DNA of 64,000 bases, taken from assembly GCF_000428925.1 (NCBI RefSeq), contig NZ_AUAW01000010.1, positions 44,967 to 108,966 of the forward strand, given 5' to 3'. The stretch is from Furfurilactobacillus rossiae DSM 15814. GTDB taxonomy: Bacteria > Bacillota > Bacilli > Lactobacillales > Lactobacillaceae. Positions 1 through 9,677 of the stretch are shown here, piece by piece (within the stretch, counting starts at the first letter, position 1; every line of letters begins with the position of its first letter). The position numbers and the translations under genes were made by a program. The notes under the pieces were generated by a model. That model was not told where the DNA came from and did not search any database. It saw only the letters and a list, made by a program, of their open reading frames with translations.

Positions 1-24
1 ATATAAAACATTTAATCAAGAATG

Positions 25-2388
25 CTAATCCTCATTCGCTTTAAATCCACTTTGAATACTGTAACGAACCGTCTTACTCGATGTCTTTAAATACCTGTCT
101 CTTTCAACATCTAGGATTTCGCTAGGGTATGGTGCATAACTGGTAACCTTGTACTCATCATGGCCCAGTTTGGCCAAGTTACCATTTATCACACCAAGTG
201 TTCCATCTGCTTTTGTATACATGTACGCTTTTTGTCCAAATCCTGTTAAGTAAGCGGCTAATTCTTCGCCCATATCCCAATCATCGTGACCTGTATCACC
301 ATCAGGAAATAGTCTGGTAAAAATACCACCGTCTTGAGCAAAAGCTGATTGGCCAAAACGATTTCGAGATAGATCCGGTCGATTAATGTTTGGCCCTGCA
401 ATACTATATGTCGAGGCAGCCTCTCCTGGTTTGAGCAAACGATCTGGCGTGGTTGCGTTTGCATCATACATGTATAACACACCCGCAAATGCACGATAAG
501 CGCCTCGTAACAGCTCAGTGTCACCCAATTTTTCATAGGCTAGCAGGCTAGAAGCAGCTGTAATCCCGCCCCATAATGAATGAATCATATAAGAAAGCGC
601 TTCCCACCAACGGTCTGGCGCCTGGCTTCGAAAATCATTGCTGAAGCCTATGTTGGCTTTCAACAATTCTGCATATCGACTGGCTGCCTTCGTATAGCCT
701 GCATTGGCCAAAGCTCCAGTGGCCGGTCCAAAACCAGCATTATCATAAAAGTGCTCTGTAATGGCAGCTTTATATGATTGGCTATCAGTTGCCACACGCT
801 TTACGGCTTTGTCCCAACAATCCTTAATTAGCCGATAGTCCTCATTCATGCCATGAGCTTTTAAGTCACTCAGCAGACCGTCAATGTATAAAAAGTACAC
901 GCCTAACATTTGCGATTCTTCCTTTGCACGCTGGCTTTCATGCATGTCTGGATTAACTCGTAAATTAAAGACATCCGCAGCCCAGTGAAGATAAACTGTC
1001 GGTTGATTGAGTGTTAGAATATTTTCCCCAAACAGTGATAACAAGTAGTAGACATGCCCAATATATTCGAAATCCATTACGCGATAAAAGTCTCCATATA
1101 GGGACGTCGGTTTACTAAAATCACCATCAACAAACCATTTTTGACGAATGTAGTATACAGCACTCTGTTCGACCTGCCGTACCTGAGTCACTGTTTTTTC
1201 GGTCGGATTTAGCAGATTTGCCATCAAGATCAAACTCAGTTTTCCTAATGATTCTCCTTGGTTAGAAACTGGATTGAATGCATATGGATGTTTTCCTGAG
1301 GCACCTTCGAAAGAATGAGTACTTAGCCAATTCACGCGCTGTTGAATAACTTGTTGGAGCGGCGGCATAACATTAAACACAACGCGATCTTGTCTGCCAC
1401 TTTCAAGATTAATCAGCAGCTCATGTTCACTCACCTCTGTTGGCGTTAACGTCAACACGTTTTGTTTAAAACTGGAGGTTACATCACGTTCAATAATCTT
1501 GTTATCAACATTAGTACGTAAAACAATTCGTTCAACCAAATCGTTCGTTGGTCCCTCGATTGTTACTGTAGCTGTCTGATTTTGAATGATAATTGGTGGA
1601 TATGTTATGCGCGGGTGACCAAAATGTTGGGCCACATCAGTAAAATTATCCTGATTGCTAAAGGGGGCGAGAACAAAAGACCACTTCATTTCGTCGGTTA
1701 AAGTGATACTACTATGCGGGTATATCCAATCTCTTTCTGGTGCTTTTGTTTGTGGATATCCGCCAGCCAAGATAAGTTGATGAAACAACATACCATCCAA
1801 TGACGGCGATACATTTTCAAAGAATCGATTCGTCCACTCACAAGCGGTTCCAACTGACTGAACCACACCTGCTGTCTGAAATAGCCCCATGTTCTTTCCT
1901 TCATTATCACGACGCATTCCGGCTAATTTAGTGAAGTTCGGGGCAACTGAAGGAAAAACAGCTGTGGAACGATGAATGTTTTGGAGAACATCTCGATCTC
2001 GAAACATAACATATGCCAGCGAACACCAGACACCGAGACTTGTTATTTTTACAGGCTCATACGTATTATTCTGTAACAGAATTTGCCACTGCAACTGATT
2101 GTTAATCAATTCATAATTCAACGAAATTGTTGCTTCGGGGAGCTGATATTTAACTATCAATTGTTCATTAGTTTCTTCAAGAACCGGCGTTAATTCAATG
2201 CTTTTGTAACGATGGTCCCCGATTACTATTTCGAATTCACCAAACAATTTATCTCTGTCAGTGTATCCTACTCTATCTAAGTAACTAGGATTAATTACCC
2301 AGTTCATCTGATCAGTGTCTTCCTTATCGACAAGACTTGTAATTGCTCCATGGGCATTGTACTGCATGTCGAAGCGTTTTGAATGCAT
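25..2388 (-). CDS. DUF5695-type putative glycan-active enzyme
   Basis: A 787-residue protein without a signal peptide, so probably cytoplasmic. The N-terminal ~350 residues look beta-rich and the C-terminal ~430 residues are helical with many Trp/Tyr/Asp (for example DRWWEALSYMIHSLWGG and GHDDWDMGEELAAYL). That layout is typical of (alpha/alpha)6-barrel carbohydrate-active proteins, and the sequence resembles the uncharacterised DUF5695 family. The ATG is preceded by GAGG with good spacing. It lies downstream of, and on the same strand as, an AraC regulator that is divergent from an arabinoside symporter and arabinofuranosidase, so a role in processing imported arabinose-containing oligosaccharides is inferred from context. 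A cre-like palindrome lies just upstream. The family assignment is from memory of sequence style; no catalytic residue can be named. Confidence 0.7.
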   Translation of the reverse strand: MHSKRFDMQYNAHGAITSLVDKEDTDQMNWVINPSYLDRVGYTDRDKLFGEFEIVIGDHRYKSIELTPVLEETNEQLIVKYQLPEATISLNYELINNQLQWQILLQNNTYEPVKITSLGVWCSLAYVMFRDRDVLQNIHRSTAVFPSVAPNFTKLAGMRRDNEGKNMGLFQTAGVVQSVGTACEWTNRFFENVSPSLDGMLFHQLILAGGYPQTKAPERDWIYPHSSITLTDEMKWSFVLAPFSNQDNFTDVAQHFGHPRITYPPIIIQNQTATVTIEGPTNDLVERIVLRTNVDNKIIERDVTSSFKQNVLTLTPTEVSEHELLINLESGRQDRVVFNVMPPLQQVIQQRVNWLSTHSFEGASGKHPYAFNPVSNQGESLGKLSLILMANLLNPTEKTVTQVRQVEQSAVYYIRQKWFVDGDFSKPTSLYGDFYRVMDFEYIGHVYYLLSLFGENILTLNQPTVYLHWAADVFNLRVNPDMHESQRAKEESQMLGVYFLYIDGLLSDLKAHGMNEDYRLIKDCWDKAVKRVATDSQSYKAAITEHFYDNAGFGPATGALANAGYTKAASRYAELLKANIGFSNDFRSQAPDRWWEALSYMIHSLWGGITAASSLLAYEKLGDTELLRGAYRAFAGVLYMYDANATTPDRLLKPGEAASTYSIAGPNINRPDLSRNRFGQSAFAQDGGIFTRLFPDGDTGHDDWDMGEELAAYLTGFGQKAYMYTKADGTLGVINGNLAKLGHDEYKVTSYAPYPSEILDVERDRYLKTSSKTVRYSIQSGFKANED

Positions 2389-2415
2389 GTTTGTACCTCA
2401 CTATTTTTAAATTAA

Positions 2416-2449
2416 CGAAAGCGCTTTACGGTGAGTATAAAGCGCTCTA
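2416..2449 (-). promoter_or_regulatory. cre-like palindrome that can also fold as a hairpin
   Basis: CGAAAGCGCTTTAC at 2416-2429 matches the CcpA operator pattern (TGWAANCGNTNWCA-like). A second AAAGCGCT copy at 2441-2448 is complementary to the first, so transcripts from the AraC gene could form a stem of about 9 bp here. It may work as a CcpA site for the DUF5695 gene, as an attenuator after the regulator gene, or both. Confidence 0.55.
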
Positions 2450-2520
2450 GCACATCAATAAATGTAAAAGCCAAAGATAAATTTATAAAATATCACACAT
2501 CGATTTGTTATGATGCTGCG

Positions 2521-3375
2521 TTAACCATTGATTCGATATGTTCGAGGCGAGACACCGACTTGCTTCTTAAACGAAGTTGAAAAGTAATAAATGTTTTGAT
2601 AACCAACCCTTTCAGCAATAGTAGAAATTGGAAGTGACGTATTAAGTAGCTGACGTTTTGCTTCTTCCATCCGATACTGTTTAACAAACTCATCCGGCGT
2701 CAAGCCAGTCGTCTGTTTAACTGCTCGACTAATATAATTGGGATGAAAATGAAAGACCCGGCTCAATTCCTCATTTGTAATCCGTGATTGGTAATGAGTA
2801 CGTAAGTATTCTTGAACATGTGCTGCTAATTCTGCAAGACGAGTTTCCTTGGCCGAACTATATTGTACGGCTTGAAGTACATCAATAAATAACTGCTGAG
2901 ATCGCCAAAAACCGTAGCTGTTGGACTGTTGGCTTTCTTCGAAAATTTGCCGAATTGTTGGCATGAGCTGATCTTGATTTGGAATATTGAATTGCTTTGC
3001 CAAATAAACAGTTGTTGACGGTGTGTAGTAATGTAGCGTTGGAACGGCAATACTTGGTGTTAATGGTGTCGGATTGACGCTTTGACTCCATTCTCCAGCC
3101 ACATAAAAATGAATCCAGTAGTACTCCGTTCGCTCTGCCACTGGCTTCCACGAGTAATGGTGATGTCTTGGACGCAATACAAATATCTGACCAGCCTTGA
3201 TCGTATAGTGAGCGTCATCTTCGGCGATGAACAAGCAACCTTTACGCATAACCATAAGGATGAAATATTGTAAATCATCTCGATTTGGATGTTGTTCGCC
3301 CACTTCAAAAGTCGCATATCCACCTTCGATAAATGTTGGAAAGGGCAAGCATGATATAGATAAATATTGAGTCAT
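2521..3375 (-). CDS. AraC-family transcriptional regulator (cupin + AraC HTH)
   Basis: About 284 residues. The N-terminal half is a cupin-like ligand domain (HYTIKAGQIFVLRPRHHHYS is typical of AraC-type sugar sensors). The C-terminal ~100 residues hold two helix-turn-helix units (NEELSRVFHFHPNYISRAVKQ and ISTIAERVGYQNIYYFSTSF), ending in the family signature FKKQVGVSPRTYR. The ORF is open further upstream, but the ATG at 3375 has GGAGGA directly in front and is the better start. It is divergent from the GPH symporter-arabinofuranosidase pair and upstream of the DUF5695 gene, so it most likely activates both in response to an arabinoside. Ligand identity is inference. Confidence 0.85.
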   Translation of the reverse strand: MTQYLSISCLPFPTFIEGGYATFEVGEQHPNRDDLQYFILMVMRKGCLFIAEDDAHYTIKAGQIFVLRPRHHHYSWKPVAERTEYYWIHFYVAGEWSQSVNPTPLTPSIAVPTLHYYTPSTTVYLAKQFNIPNQDQLMPTIRQIFEESQQSNSYGFWRSQQLFIDVLQAVQYSSAKETRLAELAAHVQEYLRTHYQSRITNEELSRVFHFHPNYISRAVKQTTGLTPDEFVKQYRMEEAKRQLLNTSLPISTIAERVGYQNIYYFSTSFKKQVGVSPRTYRING

Positions 3376-3548
3376 TGTCTTCCTCCGTGCGTTTTCGTCG
3401 CCACCAGCCATCAATTCCCTATCGCCCCTTATTATGCGTCCGATGCTCTTTCAAAACTGCATCGCTAGTTTAAAAGTGTGATTTTTTATAAATACTCTGT
3501 GAGCTATTGAATGTTAATTGCTTAATGATATGGGTAAATTAAGGTCAA

Positions 3549-3562
3549 TGAAAGCGCTTTTA
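3549..3562. promoter_or_regulatory. cre site upstream of the arabinoside symporter
   Basis: TGAAAGCGCTTTTA matches the CcpA operator consensus and lies 43 bp before the GTG start of the symporter, so glucose repression of the symporter-abfA unit is likely. Confidence 0.7.
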
Positions 3563-3604
3563 AAAAAATATCGACCAATCTTATTCACCTCAGGAGGAAC
3601 CATT

Positions 3605-4981
3605 GTGAAAAGCCACATTGCAGAATCGCTCAAATCTTCAACCAAAATTCCGTTTCATCGGATGCTAGCCTATGCCAGTACAGATATGGCAGGAAACTTG
3701 CTTTATACCACTGTTACAACTTTTATTTTGTACTATTATACTGATGTTTTCGGATTGTCAGTCGCCGCAGCGGGTACGATTCTTTTAGCAGCACGAATCC
3801 TTGATGCCTTTGATGCGCCAGTATGGGGATTTATCATTGATCACACCCATACGCGTTGGGGACAAAGTCGTCCATACTTTTTATGGATTGCATTTCCCTT
3901 TGCAATATTCTTTATTCTCATGTTCTGGTCACCTTCGCTAAGTTCAACTGGCAAGTTTTGGTGGGCAATGATTACCTACCTTCTGTTTGGAATTTCATAT
4001 ACCGGGGTCGGAACTCCCATAAGTTCCATTTTGCCAAACCTCAGTAATGACTCTGACCAACGAATCAAGTTGAATAGCACACGAATGATCGGTGGTAACA
4101 TCGGATTTTTCATCACTGCAACCTTTACTTTAAGTTTTGTCGCCTTTTTTGGCGGTGGCAGTGCGGTCACCGGTTGGCGCACAACCGCTCTCGTATTGGC
4201 TGTTATTGGTTTCGCCCTTTTAATGTTCGCTTTCCTCGATACTCGTGAAATTAACACTCAATCACAGAAATCCTTACCAATCATAGACTCGATCAGAGCT
4301 GCCAAATCTAATTGGCCTTGGTTCATCTTGGTTCTTGGTTTTATCTTCTACTGGCTTGGAAACGCTTCACGAACCTCTGTTTTAGTGTATTACACGCAAT
4401 ACAATCTCGGTGCTAAAGGATTTGCATCAGTATTGAACGCATTGGTTATGTTTCAAATGGTCGGTATGTTATTAATTCCATTCCTTGTTAAAAAATTTGC
4501 TAAAACACAAGTTTTAATTGCCGGATTATTACTTGCAGCCTTGGGTCAAATTGCAATCGCATTTACCGGTCACTCTTTCATTGCCTTAGCTGTTGCCTGG
4601 AGCATCGCATCCATCGGTACTGGAATTTCCGTCTCAATGCCATTCGCAATGCTATCGGACACGGTCGATTATGGTGAATGGAAAAACGGGATTCGTGCAA
4701 GCGGTTTCCTAACCGCCATCGGCAGTTCGTTCGCAATTAAGATGGGATCCGGTCTAGGTGGTTGGGCTCCATCAATGATTCTTAACCACGCTGGATACAA
4801 GGCAGGCATTGCGCAAAATGCAGCGTCACTTTCCGCTATCAAGTTCTGTTTTAGTTATCTTCCCGCCATTTTCTTCATCGGTGGCGCACTTATTATGATC
4901 GCCTATTTAAAGTTCGAACGTAAAGAAACGACGATTCGAGAAACACTAATCGATCGTCGTGGTCAAATTAAAGAAAGTTAG
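3605..4981 (+). CDS. GPH-family glycoside/pentoside:cation symporter
   Basis: About 458 residues with some 12 hydrophobic segments. The N-terminal motif MLAYASTDMAGNLLYTTV is characteristic of the glycoside-pentoside-hexuronide symporter family, and DHTHTRWGQSRPYFLW matches the conserved loop 2-3 region. An upstream in-frame ATG at 3518 exists, but the GTG at 3605 has AGGAGG at 3592-3597 with 7-nt spacing, and the extra N-terminus would cover the cre site. It is followed after 10 bp by the GH51 arabinofuranosidase, so the substrate is probably an arabinose-containing oligosaccharide taken up for intracellular hydrolysis. Family assignment is firm; the substrate is inferred. Confidence 0.87.
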   Translation: MKSHIAESLKSSTKIPFHRMLAYASTDMAGNLLYTTVTTFILYYYTDVFGLSVAAAGTILLAARILDAFDAPVWGFIIDHTHTRWGQSRPYFLWIAFPFAIFFILMFWSPSLSSTGKFWWAMITYLLFGISYTGVGTPISSILPNLSNDSDQRIKLNSTRMIGGNIGFFITATFTLSFVAFFGGGSAVTGWRTTALVLAVIGFALLMFAFLDTREINTQSQKSLPIIDSIRAAKSNWPWFILVLGFIFYWLGNASRTSVLVYYTQYNLGAKGFASVLNALVMFQMVGMLLIPFLVKKFAKTQVLIAGLLLAALGQIAIAFTGHSFIALAVAWSIASIGTGISVSMPFAMLSDTVDYGEWKNGIRASGFLTAIGSSFAIKMGSGLGGWAPSMILNHAGYKAGIAQNAASLSAIKFCFSYLPAIFFIGGALIMIAYLKFERKETTIRETLIDRRGQIKES

Positions 4982-4991
4982 GGGTAATTCT

Positions 4992-6497
4992 ATGAAAGCT
5001 ATTATCAATACCGACGCAAGTAATACCATTTCAAAAATTGATAATCGTATCTATGGTTCATTTATTGAACAACTAGGACGCGCTGTTTACACCGGCATTT
5101 ATCAACCTGCTCATTCAGAAGCAGATGAAGAAGGATTTCGCAAAGATGTTATCAAAGCAGTAAAAAGTCTGCACGTTCCATTGATTCGTTATCCAGGTGG
5201 CAATTTCCTATCACAATACAAGTGGGAAGACGGTATCGGTCCCAAAGATCAACGACCAACCCGCTTAGACATTGCTTGGCGTGAACTGGAAACAAACCAA
5301 TTCGGCCTACATGAATTTATGCACTGGTCAAAAAAGGTCGGAGCCGTGCCTAATATGGCTGTTAATTTAGGGACCCGTGGCATTCAAGAGGCAGCTGATT
5401 TAGTCGAATACTGTAACTTCCCAAGTGGCACTAAACTAAGTGATCTGCGCGTCAAAAATGGCGATCCCAAACCATTTGCTATTAAGACTTGGTGTTTAGG
5501 TAACGAAATGGATGGCCCTTGGGAGATTGGCACTAAAACCGCATCTGAATATGCACATCTGGCTAACGAAACTGCTAAGGCAATGAAACAAGTGGATGAT
5601 AGTATTGAGCTAGTTGCCTGTGGCAGTTCATCCCTCGACAATCCAACGTTTGGCACCTGGGAAGAAACAGTATTAGATGAATGCTACGATAATGTGGATT
5701 ACTTATCCTTACACCGTTACTATGGCTATTACGGAGATGACGACCCAACCGAATTGGATAACTTCTTAGCGAAAAACGAGGACTTGGACCAATTCATCAG
5801 TGGTGTCGTTGCTATGTGTGACGCTGTTCAGGCCCGCAAACGGTCAAGCAAACAAATCAACTTATCGTTTGATGAATGGAATGTTTGGTACCATTCAAAC
5901 GACGCCGACACCAAGATCAAACCATGGCAGGTCGGTCCTCACTTGTTGGAAGATGTTTATAACTTTGAAGACGCCTTACTCGTCGGTAGTTTACTAATGA
6001 CATTGCTAAAACACGCTGACCGCGTTAAGATTGCTTGCCTTGCACAACTTGTCAACGTTATTGCGCCAATTATGACAGATACAGACGGCGGCGTGTGGTT
6101 ACAATCCATTTATTATCCATTCATGCAAATGGCAACGTATGGGCATGGCGTTGTATTAAATAGTAGCGTTGATGTTCCAACATACAACTCTCGTCAATTT
6201 AAAAATGTTCCATTGATGGACAGCGTCACCATCTATAATAAAGACGCCAATGAACTGATTGTTTTTGCTGAAAATAAAAGCCAACGCGAAAACGCCGACT
6301 TATCAATCAATCCTACTGGCTTTGACATTGATCACATCGTAGAAGCAACCCAGTTTTACGGTTATGACGTTAAGGCTGATAACCGCGATGGCAAGATGGC
6401 AATTCGGCCATTAACTAGCGTTGAACTTACTGGAGAAAATATCAGCGCTAAATTGGAACCATTATCTTGGAATATGATTCGAATGGCCGTGAAGTAA
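4992..6497 (+). CDS. abfA: GH51 alpha-L-arabinofuranosidase
   Basis: About 501 residues, the usual size for intracellular GH51 enzymes. The family's acid/base Glu is seen in CLGNEMDGPW (E172) and the nucleophile in LSFDEWNVWY (E295), both in the expected spacing; RYPGGNF near residue 66 is another family hallmark. It removes terminal alpha-L-arabinofuranosyl groups from arabino-oligosaccharides. There is no signal peptide, consistent with cytoplasmic action after uptake by the adjacent symporter. The chosen ATG follows an AGGGG ribosome binding site just after the symporter stop; the open frame extends 33 nt upstream inside the symporter gene. The unit ends in a strong terminator. Confidence 0.95.
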   Translation: MKAIINTDASNTISKIDNRIYGSFIEQLGRAVYTGIYQPAHSEADEEGFRKDVIKAVKSLHVPLIRYPGGNFLSQYKWEDGIGPKDQRPTRLDIAWRELETNQFGLHEFMHWSKKVGAVPNMAVNLGTRGIQEAADLVEYCNFPSGTKLSDLRVKNGDPKPFAIKTWCLGNEMDGPWEIGTKTASEYAHLANETAKAMKQVDDSIELVACGSSSLDNPTFGTWEETVLDECYDNVDYLSLHRYYGYYGDDDPTELDNFLAKNEDLDQFISGVVAMCDAVQARKRSSKQINLSFDEWNVWYHSNDADTKIKPWQVGPHLLEDVYNFEDALLVGSLLMTLLKHADRVKIACLAQLVNVIAPIMTDTDGGVWLQSIYYPFMQMATYGHGVVLNSSVDVPTYNSRQFKNVPLMDSVTIYNKDANELIVFAENKSQRENADLSINPTGFDIDHIVEATQFYGYDVKADNRDGKMAIRPLTSVELTGENISAKLEPLSWNMIRMAVK

Positions 6498-6510
6498 ACG
6501 AATTTTTAAC

Positions 6511-6560
6511 AAAAAGTTGCTCCACATAATGTATTTGTACATTATGTGGAGCAACTTTTT
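6511..6560. terminator. Strong bidirectional terminator after abfA
   Basis: A perfect 23-bp inverted repeat (6511-6533 with 6538-6560) around a 4-nt loop, with A5 at one end and T5 at the other. It can serve the plus-strand abfA transcript and the convergent AraC gene. Confidence 0.92.
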
Positions 6561-6587
6561 GTTTTACCTAGACCATTTAATATCCTT

Positions 6588-7475
6588 TTATGATATTAAA
6601 TGGTTCATTTGCGACTTTCTGAATTCATTCGGAGTTGATCCTGTCCATCTTTTAAATTGTCGACTAAAATTTGCACTATTCTTATACCCTAACGCATCCC
6701 CGACATCCATTACAGAATATTGTGGCTTAACTAATAATTTTTTGGCTTCGTTAACTTTCAGCTTGGACAAATATTTTCTGGGTGAAATTCCATAAGTATC
6801 CTTGAACATTCTAAAACCGTATCCGTCACTAAAACCAACCTTGCCAATTGCTTTCGAAACAGCTAAAGAATTATTCTCGATCTCGCATCCACTCTTAATA
6901 AACGACAAAACCTGTTTAGTTAATTCATTTTTTAGATAGTCTGCAATCATTCGTGCATATTCCGCAGTGTCCGTGGATCCCTCAACCGTTGCTGATTTTG
7001 TTGTCTCATAAAAATCTTGAAGCATTTGCGACAATTCAATCTGGATTATCATCTGAGTGTCAAAGTCATACCTGCCATTTTGAATTAATCCATCTAAGCG
7101 ATTTAGATGAGGCGCCAATTTCTTGCACAGATCGGAATCCTGTTGATAAAGATACCTCAATCCTTGAATCAATCTAATTTTTAAAGCTGGATTATCAATA
7201 TCAAAATGAAAGCAAAAATATGTTAAAGAAGACCCTGCCCAAACCTGATGAGAAAATTCTGGAGGAATTATAAAGAAATCTCCTTTATTTAATAAATACT
7301 GTTCATTACCAATCTCTATAAATTCACTGCCATGCAAGATAAAGATGCATTCAAACGCATAATGCTTTTCAACCGGTACTATCCATTTAGCATCGACGGT
7401 TTGTTCGTGAGCGCCAAAAAACGATAAGTTCCAATCTATTACAGGCAGCCGTTTCGCATTTTTTAAAAAATTCAT
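6588..7475 (-). CDS. AraC-family transcriptional regulator
   Basis: About 295 residues. The N-terminal cupin-like sensor includes NKGDFFIIPPEFSHQV. The C-terminal AraC DNA-binding domain includes AIGKVGFSDGYGFRMFKDTYGISPRKYLSKL and DVGDALGYKNSANFSRQFKRW, ending in TPNEFRKSQ. Several start codons overlap; the ATG at 7475 has AGGTG 6 nt upstream. It is divergent from the GH42 gene, so it is the likely regulator of the GH42-MFS pair. It is distinct in sequence from the other AraC protein in this window. Confidence 0.85.
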   Translation of the reverse strand: MNFLKNAKRLPVIDWNLSFFGAHEQTVDAKWIVPVEKHYAFECIFILHGSEFIEIGNEQYLLNKGDFFIIPPEFSHQVWAGSSLTYFCFHFDIDNPALKIRLIQGLRYLYQQDSDLCKKLAPHLNRLDGLIQNGRYDFDTQMIIQIELSQMLQDFYETTKSATVEGSTDTAEYARMIADYLKNELTKQVLSFIKSGCEIENNSLAVSKAIGKVGFSDGYGFRMFKDTYGISPRKYLSKLKVNEAKKLLVKPQYSVMDVGDALGYKNSANFSRQFKRWTGSTPNEFRKSQMNHLIS

Positions 7476-7578
7476 TTTCATCACCTATATAGAACTAAAT
7501 ATCATAAAAGGATATTTTCCTAAGCTATTCGCACCTATACAACTCTCAATAAATAACCTACTCTTAATTCATCGAAAT

Positions 7579-7592
7579 AGAAAGCGCTTTCT
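7579..7592. promoter_or_regulatory. cre site upstream of the GH42 gene
   Basis: AGAAAGCGCTTTCT is a perfect palindrome matching the CcpA operator, 21 bp before the GTG start, in the intergenic region shared with the divergent AraC gene. Confidence 0.75.
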
Positions 7593-7613
7593 AAATAGAA
7601 AAGGAGTCTTATT

Positions 7614-9665
7614 GTGTTAAATCATTTTCTTTACGGTTCAGCCTATTATTATGAATATTTGCCATATGAACGATTAGATGAAGACATAAAAATGATGAAA
7701 GAAGCAAATATTAATGTCGTCAGAATTGGGGAAAGCACTTGGAGTACGTACGAACCTCAAGAAGGCAAATTTGACTTTTCAAAATTAGACAAAGTTATCG
7801 ATGCTATGGCAACTGCGCACATCAATGTCATCCTTGGCACCCCAACTTACGCAATTCCAACTTGGATGGCCAAAAAGTACCCTGAAGTTATGTTAACGGA
7901 TAAAAGTGGGAAACATCAATATGGTGCCAGGCAGCTAATTGATTTTACACACCCAACTTTTAAATTTTTGGCCGAACGTATCATTAGAAAGATGCTCAAG
8001 AGAACTTCACAGAAACCAAATGTAATTGGCTTTCAAGTTGACAACGAAACAAAGCATTTCAGCACAAGTAGCAATAATGTATACATTGCTTTTCAAAAAT
8101 GGTTGAAAAATAGGTTTGATAGCAACCTTGACCAATTAAATGCGGAATTTGGAATGGATTATTGGAGTAATCGAATCAATGCATGGGAAGACTTTCCACC
8201 AATTAACAGTACAATCAACGGTAGTCTTGGATCGGCCTTCGAAAAATTCCAACGCACTTTAGTCACAGCATATCTCCAATGGCAAGTTAACATTGTCAAC
8301 GATTACAAGCGTTCAGATCAGTTCGTTACAAACAACTTCGATCTTGAATGGCGAGATCAATCATTTGGTCTAAATGCAGCAGTCGACATTTATAAAACGT
8401 CGAAAGTTCTGACTGACACAGCTATCGATATTTACCACCCCACTCAAAGTCATCTTACAGGAGCTGAAATTGCGTTTGGCGGTGATATTGCCAGATCGAC
8501 AAAAGACAAGCCCTACATCGTTATGGAAACTGAAGCACAATCCTTTAAAAACTGGGTACCATATCCCGGGCAATTACGTTTACAAGCATATAGTCACATC
8601 GCATCCGGTGCAAAAATGGTTGAATATTGGCACTGGCATTCAATTCACAATAGTTTCGAAACATATTGGAAAGGTCTATTAAGTCACGATTTTAAGCCCA
8701 ATCCAGTTTACAACGAGGCCAAAAAAATTGGAGCAGAACTTCAATCTATCGGTTCTAATTTTGTTAATTCAACAAAGCAAAATCGCATTGCCATTGTGGT
8801 AAGTAATGACAGCTTAACAAGTGTTGACTGGTTCCCATTTCGAGATAAAAGTGAAGATCATCAATATAATGATGTGTTGCGGAATTATTATGACACCCTT
8901 TATAAACTGAATACTGAAGTTGATATTTTGCCAATAGACAGCCCAAAAATTTTCAAATACGACCTGCTCATCGTGCCAATGCTCTATTCAGCTACCGACG
9001 GACAACTTTCTTCATTGAACCAATATGTTCATGAAGGCGGAAACATTGTCTATGGATTCAGGTCAGGATTCACAAACGAAAATGTTAAGGTTCGCACTAC
9101 AGTACAACCGGGAATCATTTCCAAAGCAATTGGAGCAGAATACGAATTATTCGTTGATCCCAACCAAAACGCAGGAACAAATGAGGTTGAAAATTTAGTC
9201 ACGGTCTCTGGCCAAAGTGAATTGGCTGATTTAAAAAATGCAGCAGTTCACGACTGGATGGAACTATTGACTGTTACCACCGGAAAAATTTTAGCGCAAT
9301 ACAATCATGACTATTGGGGAAAATATGCAGCTATAACAGAGAATAAATACGGAAAAGGAAAAGCTTTCTATATTGGTAGTTTCTTTGATCAAAAAGATAT
9401 GAAGATTATTTTTAAATACATCCTCAAAAAGACAGGCGTTTGGTCAAACCGCCAGGAGCAAAGTTTCCCAATTATCAATAAACGTTTAATTGATAGTGTA
9501 CACAGAAATCACTTAGACTTTTACTTCAACTACTCAAGCAAGCCACAAAAAGTCATCTTTTACTCGTCGGAAGGAACATCTTTGTTTACTCATGAGAATC
9601 TTCACAATCAAGACACCTTTATTTTGAAACCTTGGGATCTACAAATTTTTTCCACATCATTTTAG
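7614..9665 (+). CDS. GH42 beta-galactosidase-type glycosidase
   Basis: 683 residues, typical for GH42. The N-terminal TIM barrel starts with the family's YYYEYLPYERLDEDIKMMKE and FRIGESTWS-like signature. The acid/base Glu is in FQVDNETK (E145) and the likely nucleophile in VMETEAQ (E305); a beta-galactosidase trimerisation-like alpha/beta domain follows (about residues 390-620). GH42 enzymes cleave beta-galactosides, and some act on alpha-L-arabinopyranosides. VDNETKHF differs from the more usual IDNEYG. The GTG start has AAGGAG at 7601-7606. An MFS carrier follows after 12 bp, forming a transport-hydrolysis unit for a plant galactoside. Confidence 0.88.
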   Translation: MLNHFLYGSAYYYEYLPYERLDEDIKMMKEANINVVRIGESTWSTYEPQEGKFDFSKLDKVIDAMATAHINVILGTPTYAIPTWMAKKYPEVMLTDKSGKHQYGARQLIDFTHPTFKFLAERIIRKMLKRTSQKPNVIGFQVDNETKHFSTSSNNVYIAFQKWLKNRFDSNLDQLNAEFGMDYWSNRINAWEDFPPINSTINGSLGSAFEKFQRTLVTAYLQWQVNIVNDYKRSDQFVTNNFDLEWRDQSFGLNAAVDIYKTSKVLTDTAIDIYHPTQSHLTGAEIAFGGDIARSTKDKPYIVMETEAQSFKNWVPYPGQLRLQAYSHIASGAKMVEYWHWHSIHNSFETYWKGLLSHDFKPNPVYNEAKKIGAELQSIGSNFVNSTKQNRIAIVVSNDSLTSVDWFPFRDKSEDHQYNDVLRNYYDTLYKLNTEVDILPIDSPKIFKYDLLIVPMLYSATDGQLSSLNQYVHEGGNIVYGFRSGFTNENVKVRTTVQPGIISKAIGAEYELFVDPNQNAGTNEVENLVTVSGQSELADLKNAAVHDWMELLTVTTGKILAQYNHDYWGKYAAITENKYGKGKAFYIGSFFDQKDMKIIFKYILKKTGVWSNRQEQSFPIINKRLIDSVHRNHLDFYFNYSSKPQKVIFYSSEGTSLFTHENLHNQDTFILKPWDLQIFSTSF

Positions 9666-9677
9666 AAAGGAAAAACA

